Positions 24,001 to 34,591 of a DNA stretch of 64,000 nt are shown here, piece after piece. The notes beneath the pieces were generated by a model. It had not been told where the DNA came from. It did no database searches and was given only the letters and a program-made list of their open reading frames with translations. Origin of the DNA: Mucidula mucida (lineage: Eukaryota > Basidiomycota > Agaricomycetes > Agaricales > Physalacriaceae); assembly GCA_015501055.1 (NCBI GenBank), contig JADNYV010000054.1, forward strand, positions 62,001 through 126,000, given 5' to 3'. The first letter of the stretch is position 1, and the number at the start of each line of letters is the position of its first letter. A program made the position numbers and the translations under genes.

Positions 24001-26947
24001 TCCGTGAAATCGTCCAACTCGAGCTCTACGCCCGTAACTCTTCCGACTTCGCCAGCTGACAAAGTTTTCACTTTAGAGATGAGTTGACCAGTGACAGGAC
24101 GGCGACGCTTAACGCCCTGCGAACTAGATTTAATGATAATGGCAATCAATACGCGAGGTTATCTCACCATGAAATCCTTGGTTCCCAGAAATCCATCCTT
24201 CACCAAAATGTCGGTCTTTTGACTTGCACTAGCAGCGACGTCCTCTCGACCAATGGCACGATACGTATCAGGCGGCCAATCCAAAGGAGGAGCGAGCTGG
24301 CATGTCCGTATGGCTTCTCTAAGAGGCGCTGCTACACCAAGAGACATAGTGTCTAGCATCTTCGAGATCTTCTTATCATTCGCAACCATCAACCGAACAG
24401 CTTTTTCAGCGCGTTTGATGCTCGAAGAAACCGTCGAGTCAGCTAGAGATTTATAGACCTCCGTTAGCTGCTTCAGTTCAACCAAGGGATCGAGTCTGCC
24501 AAATGCAAAAGAAGGTTTGATGGCAAAACGGACAGCAAGATCTGCCAAAGAGAAAGCGGGCACTTGCCAATCGGGATTACTGATTCGCCCGTACAGGGTT
24601 GCACTGGTGTCTGGTGGCCAGACAGGAATGCGATCATCAAAGGACGGGTCGTTCGCGGTTTTGAAGCTGGGCCATACTCTGGAATTAGACGAGGAAGGTG
24701 AGAGTCTACGCCAATAATCTGCCCATTCAGGACGGACAAGCATGGCTAAGCGGCATATAACACTGACGAGATCACGGAGATCTTGGTAACGATCTACATT
24801 GAGACGCAGATTCTCGCCTAATGTGTGCAGAGCGTAGAGGATAGGCGCGACGATGGCTTGTGTTTGAGGAGAAGGGGTGTCGTTCAGCTCCCGCACAGGA
24901 AGGATAGCCAATATGATGGAAGGCAATTGGAGGCCGCCTCTCCGGATTGACACGTCACACGACAAGCGTTTGTGTGAATGCGAAGAAATCAATGTGTGGA
25001 AAGGTTGCTGGAATTTAAGGGTTTCGGGTATTATCATTCCGCAGATCCGATAGAGAGCTTCTGTAAAACATGAGAACTCGATACCATCCGACCGACGGAA
25101 CTTTTTGGAGGACCAAAGTGCCAGGAAGGTGGAATGGAGGACAGCGAAAACCTCATCGGTCAGAGAATAGGCAATAATTTGGAGTGCTTGAAGAGTTAAA
25201 CGATCTTCGGGAATCATGGAACAGGTGGTATAGACAGACTGGCCATTGTCATAGTTCGCAGTAACGATGCCGCGGCACTGAGAGATGGATGTTATTATGT
25301 TGTAAGCTCTGCCATCCACATGCATTGCGGCATCGTCCACAAGTGTGTCATTGACAAAGAGTGGTATCTCATGGATTCCAGTGCTCAACAGAGCGAGAGT
25401 GTTGTCGGTCTTCACAACCAGAAGATCTTTAATGTCCGGTCGAGTGGCAATAACGGCAACAGCAGACCGCACGGGAAGTGAGCGGCGTTGTGATAGCTGG
25501 AGGGACATATCAGTAGGATTGGTGGCGACAGAGAAGAGCAGGGTGCAGGATTGGTGGGGGAGTGTGACGGTGAGGAGGCAGCGTTCTTCTTTGCCATCCC
25601 ATCGATAGTCAAACATGGAGACGCCAAGGGACTGCCATGAGTCGGCGCTATTACGGTGAGCGAAATGAATGATATAGGTATAGGGCAGACTCACTCCTCT
25701 TGAGGTATCTCCATAGAATGCAGTTTTTCTGCCCAATACGCCGTTTTCATACGTCCATGTTCGACCGGAAGATACGACGTGTCATCGTCCATCTTCATAC
25801 GATCTAAACTGTCACTAAGGGAGTTTCTTCGCTTCTTCTGAGGCCCGGTCGTGTCAAAGGAAGGGAATTGCTGCGGCTCTTTGGACATCAGAGACTGCAT
25901 AGTGACAGTCCCCGTAAGAGCAGGCGGCATGTCGGGAAGTGCTGACAGCGGGGGTAAGTCTGGGAACTGCTCAAGAGCAGGAGCATCTATCGGAGCCATT
26001 GACTGCCGTTTGCGGGCACGCTCTTTGATTCGCTCTCGAGGTAAAGGTTGAGGTACGATCTTTGGTTTGACGTATACATATCGCCAGATGGTTAATAGAC
26101 GCGTTTCTGGGTCGACTGTCACGGCTAGGCAATATGGTTCGTTGACGGGCGACACCCAGACCAAGATTTCGCGCGGTGGGACACCTTCAAGAGTGGTAGA
26201 GAGTCGTTCGTCTTCGTCTACCAGTCGAGGAGGGGATGCGACGATGCCAGCGGTGAGACCAAGAGGGGCGATCTCAGCCAGCGGGCTGGTAAGGGTGTAA
26301 ATTGTGGGTAAGACGGGATCGTCCTCGCTAGCGTCCAACAATTCCTGTGGATCCAACTGGCGCTGCATCATAATACCGTATGGCTGAATCGCCCACGCGC
26401 GGCGAACCACGAACGGCACAGCGAACGTGTAACGCGACCCATTTTCCAAAAACGCCAATCCTATTCTCCGCAGAAAGATGAACACGGTGGGGACGATGCT
26501 GACCTCCTCGGAATACCCTGGCGCCTTTTCACGGTCCCTAAATGGACCAAATGGCGTCTTTTCCGGCTTAGACGTCTTCGACGTCGCAGGAAACATATAG
26601 TCGTGGTTCCCGAGGTTGATTGTAGGTGAGGCATGCTCAAGAAACCCGATACACGCATATTCAACCGGCTGTTTCTCAGCGGTGAAGTCCCAATGCCGCT
26701 TGATAATGCCACCAACAGACAACACCACTCGCGTGTCGTTCCAAAAGAGCTCCTCATGGCCCGCGGCGAAGGTGTGGATCTCGTTTTGCGATGCATACGG
26801 CGCGCCCTTCAGAGCCGCTCGGATGGCCTTCAGCAACTGGCTCTCCGGTTCCGCCTGAGATGATTGTGACGATGGCCCAGAAAGGAGTTCATGAGCAGCT
26901 GGTTTTTTCGCAGGATGGAAGGTGATGGTAATGGGTGGCAAGGACAT
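21046..26947 (-). CDS. APC1: anaphase-promoting complex subunit 1
   Basis: APC1 is the largest scaffold of the APC/C ubiquitin ligase that drives anaphase and mitotic exit. Five exons (25695-26947, 24168-25647, 23896-24116, 22570-23858, 21046-22523) sum to 5721 nt, 1906 residues. The N-terminal half is a beta-propeller-like region (MEFF-like blocks such as VFIFLRRIGLAFLENGSRYT, then FSVATNPTDMSLQLSQRRSL). The C-terminal half carries the proteasome/cyclosome repeats typical of APC1 and Rpn1/Rpn2: SAGLIGMGLLYIGTKHRR, TSAALAFGMIMLGKG, AATIAIGLMYLRTERKDIAD and YQAIGLLFLGGGRFTLGTSD. The third intron is only 37 nt. The gene begins about 180 bp from the GUA1 stop, in the same orientation. Confidence 0.94.
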
Positions 26948-27126
26948 GGACTAAGTCTTAGGCAGACTCGATCAATTCGACAGGTCATCTCCAGATTCTC
27001 ACGGATTTCGTTGCTCTCATAAGTACAAATGTACAACGAGTACATACACAATTCTACATCTATGGTAACAACAGATTCTACAGCTTTAATACTTTAGATG
27101 ATATAGAGAGTACGAAACGTTTCAAT

Positions 27127-29176
27127 TCAAAGCCATTCAACGGTCTGAAAGGAAGATCAGTCATTAACTACTAAAATCCTCAGAACACTCACCGCAGGAG
27201 GCTTGGAAGAAATATCGTACGTGACGCGATTGATACCCGTCACCTCATTTGTGATACGCGAGGATATTTTGCGCAACACAGGCGCAGGGAATACATACCA
27301 ATCCGCTGTCATAAAGTCTTCGCTTTGGACAGCTCGAAGAGCAATGACCTGAGCTTCAAGTAAGCATTATGGATAATCTGAAATGACATTGAAATGACTT
27401 GTTCATATGTGCGTGCATCCCCCATAACGCCGACGGCCCTCACCGGCAATAGCACAGCGAACGCTTGGGCGATTTCGTCGTAAAGACCGGCATTACGTAT
27501 CTCTTCAATGTAGATACTGTCTGCTTGCTGAAGAATCTTGACTTGAGCAGCATTGACAGGACCAAGGATACGGATAGCAAGCCCTGGTCCAGGGAATGGA
27601 TGTCGCTGAACCAGAGGAGCGGGGATGGAGAGCAAACGACCCAAGGCTCGAACTTCATCTACAATAATGACACCGTCAAAATCAGACTGTCTATACCGGA
27701 ATATGGAATCTACCTTTGAACAGCTCTCGCAGAGGCTCAATGAGCTTCAGTTTCATGTCCTTCAGAAGACCCCCAACATTGTGGTGTGTTTTGATAGTGG
27801 CACTGGGTCCTTTGAAGGATATACTTTCGATAACGTCCGGGTACAGCGTCCCTTGTAACAGCCATTCAACTTTACCCTTCTTGTCCGCACCACGAGCCTC
27901 TTCTTCTTCCGCTGCCTTCTCGAGCTTCTTGGCCTCTTCCTCGAAGACATTGATGAATGTTCCTCCAATAATCTTCCTCTTCTTCTCTGGGTCCTCGACG
28001 CCTTCAAGACGACTGAGAAATAGTTCGGACGCGTCAACCACTGTGAGGTTTACACCAAGGTTCTTGTTTAACATCTCGTAGACCTGATCCGCCTCGTTGA
28101 GACGGAGAACACCATTATCGACCATAATAGCGTGGAATCTATACTCTAGTCAGCGGTCCTGGATAGAGAGATGCGTGAAGAAGCCTGCCTATCACCGATA
28201 GCTTCGTGCATGAGCTTGGCAGCTACAGTACTATCTACACCACCACTGACGGCTCCAATGACTCGTCCAGTAGGCCCGCATATCTCCCTGATACGAGCGA
28301 TCTCTTTGCCAATGAATTCTTCCTATATGAAGACGTGAACATTTGCGTGCCTGAAAGATAGCGACGAACCATTGTCCAGTCTTTCTTAGCGCCGCAGACA
28401 TCTAATATGAACTTGCCAATCACCTCTTTCCCCCGGGCGGAATGTGTGACTTCGGGGTGAAACTGTATGCCGTACCAGGGCTTTTCTTTATGAGCGATAG
28501 CAGCAAAAGGAGCATTATCTGTAGAGCCAATGGTTGTGAAATCAGGCGGAATGGCTGTGAGATGGTCCGAGTGCGACATCCAGACCTGAATACACGCATT
28601 AGCAAAACACGCAACACGCGAACTGATAATGACCTGTAGCTCGTTTCCAAGCCCGTCGAAAAGGCCCGAAGTTTCCGGATGAGGTATGTTGATTTTTGCG
28701 AAACCGTACTCGCGATGAGCAGATTTAGAGACGGTACCTTTCATGTTGAAGGCCATTTCCTGACGAGTGCGATGGCGTGAAATTGGATAGACATATAGCT
28801 AAAGTTTATACCTGAAGACCATAGCATATCCCCAAGATGGGAACGCCCAGTTCGAACACAGTGGGGTCGACGTGAGGAGCGTCGGAATCATATACAGAAT
28901 ACGGTGAACCAGAGAGTATGACACCTGCATTTCATTAGACCAAGATTATGAAAGTAGTGTTAGATATACCTTTGGGCTTGAACTTGAGCTCGGTCATCTT
29001 GACAGTGCAGGGCATGAGCTCTGCATAGACGTTGTGTTCACGACATCGACGGGTTATAAGATGGCTATACTACAATTATGGATGAATAGAGTGCCCGATA
29101 TGCTGAGGAGTGAGATGACCTGCGATCCGAAATCGAGGATGAGAATGGTATCGAACTGGTCGTGGATTTCTGCCAT
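27127..29176 (-). CDS. GUA1: GMP synthase (glutamine-hydrolysing)
   Basis: Converts XMP, ATP and glutamine to GMP in purine biosynthesis. The N-terminal class I amidotransferase shows [22 protein letters not shown], the nucleophile loop GICYGLQEMA (Cys) and the [11 protein letters not shown]is/Glu motif. The ATP pyrophosphatase domain has the P-loop [21 protein letters not shown], followed by [15 protein letters not shown]. The dimerisation domain includes [17 protein letters not shown] and ends SSKPPATVEWL. ATG 29176 starts [19 protein letters not shown]. About nine exons; the last codes for only six codons including the stop (27127-27144). An acidic insertion ([18 protein letters not shown]) lies in the synthetase domain. 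The divergent NFU1 start is 291 bp away. Confidence 0.97.
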
Positions 29177-29467
29177 TCTGTGGTTGGGAGAAAAAAAGTA
29201 AATTGAAATTGATCGAGTCAATGATTCCACGTGACGCGGGATCTACAAAGGCCCACAACTTGAGTCTCTAATTGAAAGCCGAGCTTCTAGTACTAAGTAT
29301 TACTATAAGGACTGCTCTGGTTGTGCATGCCCTACAGTACGATAATACCAAATCTTCCAGCTCGACCATGACGTGCCTGACCGTCGCTTGTCCCGGATCA
29401 AGAGAGCACGTGGCGGAGCTTTTAGTAATGAGATTAAGCTCGGTGCCCTTCAACAGTGACGACGACC
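29177..29467. promoter_or_regulatory. divergent promoter region of GUA1 and NFU1
   Basis: The 291 bp between the two start codons must hold both promoters. I see no TATA box in a clear position. Confidence 0.5.
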
Positions 29468-30427
29468 ATGCCAAGTCAAGCTAGCCTACGAGCTCTGGTA
29501 AGAGCATCCATCCGCCCGCGAGCAGTCCCATCAATACAATGTCGCGCAATCTCTTCTTCGCCAGTTCACCAATCCTTTCGCTATGGTCGACGCTTTGCGA
29601 CAGAATCTTCAATAGTACCCATGTATCGTTCTGCAGTCAACCCGAAACCAAATCCGCTTATGAGTACGTGTAGTATTGAATATAATCTACAAATCAGTCT
29701 GAACGGCTCGTGCAGCGCGCTCCATGTTCATACAAACAGAAAACACACCAAACGATGACTCGTTAAAATTCATACCAGGTGTACCAGTTATGGGCGAAGG
29801 CACAGCTGAATTCCTCGACACCCGCTCTGCTTTGACATCTCCTCTTGCAATTCGTCTCATGGGTATTGAGGGCGTGAAGGGTATATTCTACGGCCCCGAC
29901 TTTGTAACGGTGTCCAAGGACTCGGAGAACACTTGGGCTGTGGTCAAGCCCGAGATATACTCAATCCTCATGGAATTCTTCTCGTCTGGGCAGGCTCTTT
30001 TCCGAAGTCAAGAGGAGAGAGACAATGCTGGTCCTCAAGACACGAAGATTCTTGACACGGACTCGGACACGGTGGCTATGATCAAGGAACTATTGGAGAC
30101 GAGAGTCCGGCCAGCTATCATGGAAGATGGTGGTGAATCGAGTTTCGAGGTTTTGATGAGGAAGGGTCTGGTCTGGTTCAGGTCAAACTGAAGGGAAGCT
30201 GTCGAGGATGCGACTCGAGCACGGTTACTCTGAAGAGTGGGATTGAGCGCATGCTCATGCATTATATTCCGGAGGTCAAGGGCGTTGAACAGGTAGTTCT
30301 TTATGCTTCATCTCATCGCGTGTGTGGGTTCACATTCTTTCAGGTCCTAGATCAAGAAGAGGAGATTGCGATGGATGAGTTCAACAAGCTAGAACAGCGC
30401 CTCGGAGAAAAAACACGGCCCAAGTAA
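29468..30427 (+). CDS. NFU1: mitochondrial Fe-S cluster scaffold NFU1, frame broken by one base
   Basis: NFU1 delivers [4Fe-4S] clusters to mitochondrial enzymes such as lipoate synthase. Three exons (29468-29663, 29716-30292, 30344-30427). A basic, Ser/Arg-rich N-terminus looks like a presequence. The Nfu N domain follows ([45 protein letters not shown]), then the NifU C-terminal domain with its metal-binding [20 protein letters not shown] (CxxC). In the sequence as given, the invariant MEDGG is followed by GA-ATC with one base missing between 30136 and 30137, so frame is lost before the CxxC motif. Downstream coding ([18 protein letters not shown] onward) is intact in the shifted frame and no intron can repair it. 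I judge this a sequence error rather than a pseudogene because both halves are fully conserved. Confidence 0.93.
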
Positions 30428-30745
30428 GTCTACCGGTATGTACCCGTCTAATTGCTCATCGCCTGTCCCTTTTAATACAGCATGGCACAGTACATGTCTG
30501 TATAACCCGTTGGCTCCATTTCCGATCTGTAGTAGAACTACATTACACACCGTCTGTATCACATTCAACACGTCCACCTTTCCCAGTGCACGTCGCGCTC
30601 CTGAGAAGTGACTCGGGAAGTGCAATAAGCAGTTGGTGCCGGTGCACCTTGGTCCCAGCAATCAAAGCGAATATGATCTCTGTCATCCAATTGCCGACTG
30701 CATCCACCATCTTTCCCACTTACTTGACCCTCAAAAACCACGACG
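30428..30745. other. intergenic stretch, NFU1 to HEM3
   Basis: NFU1 3' flank and HEM3 upstream region. No gene or clear regulatory motif seen. Confidence 0.5.
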
Positions 30746-31896
30746 ATGAGCTCGACTGAATCCAAGGCGCGATCGTATGTGTTAGCGTCGCGTGGATCGG
30801 TGCTTGCCAAAGTACAAACGAATTCCGTGGTCGCTGCACTGCAGGCCCTCTACCCGGATGGTGATGACTCTGCGCCGTCGTTTGCTTCGTCTTTCATGCA
30901 GAGCGGCGGCGACATAAACAAATCTTCTGCTCTCTTTTTGATTGGTGGCAAGGCATTGTGGACTAAAGAGCTCGAGGTTGCGCTGAAGGAGTGTGCATGC
31001 GACTTTTTGGTGCACTCGTTCAAAGATGTGCCTACGATTTTGCCCGAAGGATGCATGATAGGCGCTGTCATGGAACGTGTTGACCCGGCAGACAGTCTGA
31101 TTATCAAGAAGAGCAAGGAAGGCGTGTGGAGAACATTGGATGATCTCCCGGCCGGTAGTGTCGTGGGTACTGGCAGTATCAGACGCATTGCCCAGCTCAA
31201 ACGCAAATACCCCAACCTTGAGTTTCAGGATTGCGTGAGTCAACTGTTCGTTCTTATCACAGTAATCTAACAGTTGTACACGTAGCGAGGCAACATGCAA
31301 GTGCATCAGCCTTCAGGCGCGCTCATCTGACCTTTGTTCATAGTGACACTCGACTCGCCAAGCTCGATGCTGAAGATGGGCCATACGCTGCCATCATCCT
31401 CGCCAAAGCTGGCCTCATTCGCCTCAACGCGACTCACCGTATTTCCGTCGACCTCACACCACCTGTTCTTTTCCATGCTGTTTCCCAGGGCGCTCTCGCC
31501 GTCGAGATCCGCACAGATGACCCCGAGGCACTTCGTCTTTGCCAGGCTATCACACATAAACCAACGCATATACGATGCTTTGCAGAACGAGCCTGTCTGC
31601 GCGTCCTTGAGGGCGGATGCAGTGTTCCCGTGGGTGTGGACTCCACTTACCAGGACGGGGTCTTGAACCTTACTGGATGCGTCACGTCCTTGGAGGGCAC
31701 CAAGCACGTAGAATATACGCTGAAGGACAAGGTGGACACTATCGAGGAGGGCGAGGAGTTGGGCACAGCAATGGCGAGAAAGCTGATTGACATGGGCGCA
31801 AAGAAGATTTTGGAAGAAATCTCTGTGGACAAGATGAAAAGGGCGAAGGAGGCCGAAAAGGTTGAGCAAGCTGCTGCCGCCGCTGCGACATCTTGA
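30746..31896 (+). CDS. HEM3: porphobilinogen deaminase (hydroxymethylbilane synthase)
   Basis: Third enzyme of heme synthesis; it polymerises four porphobilinogens on a dipyrromethane cofactor in the cytosol. Three exons (30746-31234, 31286-31296, 31344-31896) total 1053 nt, 350 residues. Motifs: SYVLASRGSVLAKVQTN, GGKALWTKELEVAL, CDFLVHSFKDVPTILPEG, GTGSIRRIAQL, the catalytic-loop signature RGNIDTRLAKLD, and the cofactor-attachment site LEGGCSVPVGV with its Cys. The middle exon is 11 nt and encodes CRGNI. Its donor is GCAAGT, and only this choice keeps the signature in frame, because the neighbouring GTGCAT donor would shift it. The C-terminus is Ala/Lys-rich. Confidence 0.97.
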
Positions 31897-32054
31897 CGCT
31901 TCCAAATATTAGATTTCTATGATTATATATAGTGTGCTATCAGATCATTGTACAACTTGCCTTCGACCACCATCCTGTAAATTCTTTTCTGTCTCTCTTC
32001 TCTATCCCTTTCTCAGATGGCAACGACCAAGTCGTCCTTGGTAGACTTCAATCT

Positions 32055-33462
32055 ATGCGGCATGTCTACTATTCTAATATAGTTACAGGACAGTCATTGC
32101 CTCCAGCGCACCGATCTGAAACGACCGACGACTCGCCTTTCGGCTCTGGCCTGACGACACCTGTAGACGAGCACCTCCCGCCCTTCGAGAACATCCATGC
32201 TCGCCTCTTCGCTCAACTAGATCTGGAGTCATCGGGACCTCCAAGTTTGGACAAATTACCCAATGTCACTCCGCTCCCTCAGAAAGACCTGTCGATGTCC
32301 CTAGCGTATAAAATGGAGACAACGAGTAGCTTTGGAAAGGAATCCTCTTTGACTGCTGTATGGAGTTTTCTTATGTTTCCCGTTACGTTGCTCATCATCC
32401 GTGGCGAGAACAGCCAAACAGAAACGCGTCTTTTGTAGATGAAATACCTGTCAACTGTCCACCTATGGAGCGGTACTCATCAAGCTCACTTAGTGGAGAA
32501 TCCATCTCAGACGAGGAGCTGGAATTACCCTCGACCCCATCGATGCCTGCGCTCGAGCAAAATGGTCACGCAGATGACCCGTCCGCAGAAGATTTGCATA
32601 TATTTCCAGCCGAGTTAGGCGTTGGGACCGAGTTCTCCATTTCCACCTCTGATGATGCCTTGCTTGAGAGCTCACTCACGGACTCGCCTACTATCAGCCA
32701 CAGTCTTTTCTCGTTTACCGAATCAGTAAGCTTTCCTTCTAATACGTATCTGTTCCATCTAAAGGTTGGTAGCGCTCCCTTCAACCGCCTCAAGATCGTT
32801 CGGTTTCTGTGACTGCTGTCAAGGACCTAGATGTTGCCAATCTCGACTCAGAAGACAGCGAAGTTTGTGTATCTTCTCTTGTCCCCTTGGCTAAGGCTGA
32901 AGACATTCAATCGAACCTTAAGAAGACTACTGTACGCGAAATCAGTCTCTTCGATACTGCCCAGTTCTTTTTCGATGATGTCTTTGTCTTACGCTTCCTT
33001 ACACTCTCTCAAACGGATCTTGTCAATCTTCTTCCCAAAGCGCTTCTCTTTCTGCCATGGTATACGCTCGTTGGCGGAGTCATTGTTCTCTTTCCTCAAT
33101 ACCTCGAAACTGTTGCTTTCTCTTCTGGCTACATCTCCTCACCTCCTCGTGGAATTCGCCGATACGCGCATTGGGCTGAGTGCGCTCTGGCACACGTTTT
33201 GCTCTTTTTGTTGGTGGTCATTATAATTGGTTCAAAAACCCCAATGATGTTTCCGGTATTATTTGGTCAGGCGACATATTCGTGGATGGATTTTAGGTTC
33301 GACGAGAGAGTGCCATTAGGAGTGGATGACCGGCAGTCGTTGTTTCTTGTGGCCAAGGAATTAGTTGGTGACGTACAGTTCAAGAGGAGCGAGGGCAATT
33401 TTTTTGTTGTGGGTCCGGACGAGGGTGTTTTGGACCCCGAATCCGATGCGGACGAGTCATGA
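32055..33462 (+). CDS. uncharacterised protein with two C-terminal membrane segments
   Basis: Three exons (32055-32357, 32414-32725, 32773-33462), all phase 0, give 434 residues. The first 270 are acidic, Ser/Pro-rich and probably disordered (LSGESISDEELELPSTPS). A structured part follows (TVREISLFDTAQFFFDDVFV), then two hydrophobic segments, around LLFLPWYTLVGGVIVLFPQY and ALAHVLLFLLVVIIIGS, separated by a 40-residue loop. An acidic tail ends DESDADES-like. No family was recognised. The topology suggests a hairpin-anchored membrane protein with a long cytosolic N-terminus. ATG 32055 is the first in-frame Met; an upstream exon starting MATTKSS is possible but would not join in phase. Confidence 0.68.
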
Positions 33463-33747
33463 GAGCTTTTACTGTGTGTCTCTACCTTTTTTTTCGTTCT
33501 GTTTGAAACTTGTATAATGTGTCATCGCCCGAATTTCTTGCATAAACAGTGTGACGGACCTGATGCCGAGATACTGAGATAGCATACGCGTTGCCGGCGC
33601 AGGCGTTGTTCCCTAGCAGATCGTTCATAGAAAGAATAAGAAATGTTCAGTTCATCCACCAAAGCGTGCCGCAAAGGTCATATTACAACTGTACGGTACA
33701 TTACAAGGAAGTGAGGGGTGAGGAGGTCTAGGTATCCGTGTACCGGG

Positions 33748-34450
33748 TTATGAGCTTGGAGAGGGCGCGTCTTGTTTCTTTTTGGGTACAGGTGCAGATT
33801 CCGGAGCCACTGGGGCAGCGACAGGGTCCTCGCCATCGGGTTTAGTGGCAGATTCTTCCTCGTCATCATCATCCATAAGCTCTGTACAATGATGAGTTGA
33901 GAGTAAGGGATACGCAAATAGAAAACTTGCCCTGAGAATAGACATCCGGATGTTCCCTGAAGCAGTTTTGCATTCCTTGGAACTTTTCTACACAGTTGAT
34001 GCCTTTTGGCTCGGCGTCAGAATGCACGAAGCAAGAGAAAGCCTCGCGAAATTCTGGTCCACATGGTCCATGGGCCATACCACCAAGACATGGGCAGTCC
34101 CAATTTATTTCGCCAGTTTCGGGGTTGTACGCGCCTCCGCCTCCGCCACCTTCCTTCTCCTCGGAGTCTGCTTCCGCCGGAAGAGGTGCGGCCTCTGCTG
34201 GTGCGTTGTCATATTTTATAGGTGTAGTTGTGGTGGCAGCGGGCGGTGAAGCTATAGAAAGGCCAAAGGTAAGCTGAGTGCGAGAGCAAGGCGATGACTA
34301 ACGAGAGTCGAGAGCGAATGTGGGTACACTGAATGCTAGTGCTGCGGCCGAAAGGCCAACAGTGAGGCCAATACGAAAGCGGGGAGGCTTGGATGCCCCG
34401 GCAGCCGTATGCAAGCAGCGACGAAGAGGCAGACGCGTTAGACGGAACAT
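33748..34450 (-). CDS. MIA40: mitochondrial intermembrane-space import oxidoreductase MIA40
   Basis: Mia40 oxidises and traps cysteine-rich proteins entering the intermembrane space, passing electrons to Erv1. Three exons (34303-34450, 33931-34251, 33748-33881) sum to 603 nt, 200 residues. An Arg-rich presequence ([18 protein letters not shown]) is followed by one membrane segment ([20 protein letters not shown]), the fungal N-anchored form. The active site CPC lies in [10 protein letters not shown], then twin CX9C motifs: [11 protein letters not shown] and [11 protein letters not shown]. The tail is acidic then Lys/Pro-rich. Intron 2 (33882-33930) has a GCAAGT donor. The start codon lies 141 bp from that of the divergent gene at 34592. 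Confidence 0.96.
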
Positions 34451-34591
34451 GGTGGTCGGAATTCGTCGCAAATGAAATAATTGTGGCCACGTGATACGGT
34501 ATGGACGACAAGCAGGAGCCAAACAAAGGCACAGCCACGCTAGCGTGCAATTGTTCTCCGATGTGCTGACAGCTTTGTCCTTCCGTCCATC

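Noticed and set aside
30129..30142. Programmed ribosomal frameshift in NFU1
   Set aside because: No slippery heptamer or downstream structure seen. The break sits in an invariant motif of a family with no known frameshifting.
29468..30427. NFU1 as a pseudogene
   Set aside because: Every conserved block on both sides of the single-base break is intact and the introns splice well, so a base-calling error is more likely than decay.
32055..32812. Frameshift between the first and second parts of the two-span protein gene
   Set aside because: An intron from 32358 to 32413 (GTATGG to AACAG, 56 nt) joins the frames exactly, so no error is needed.
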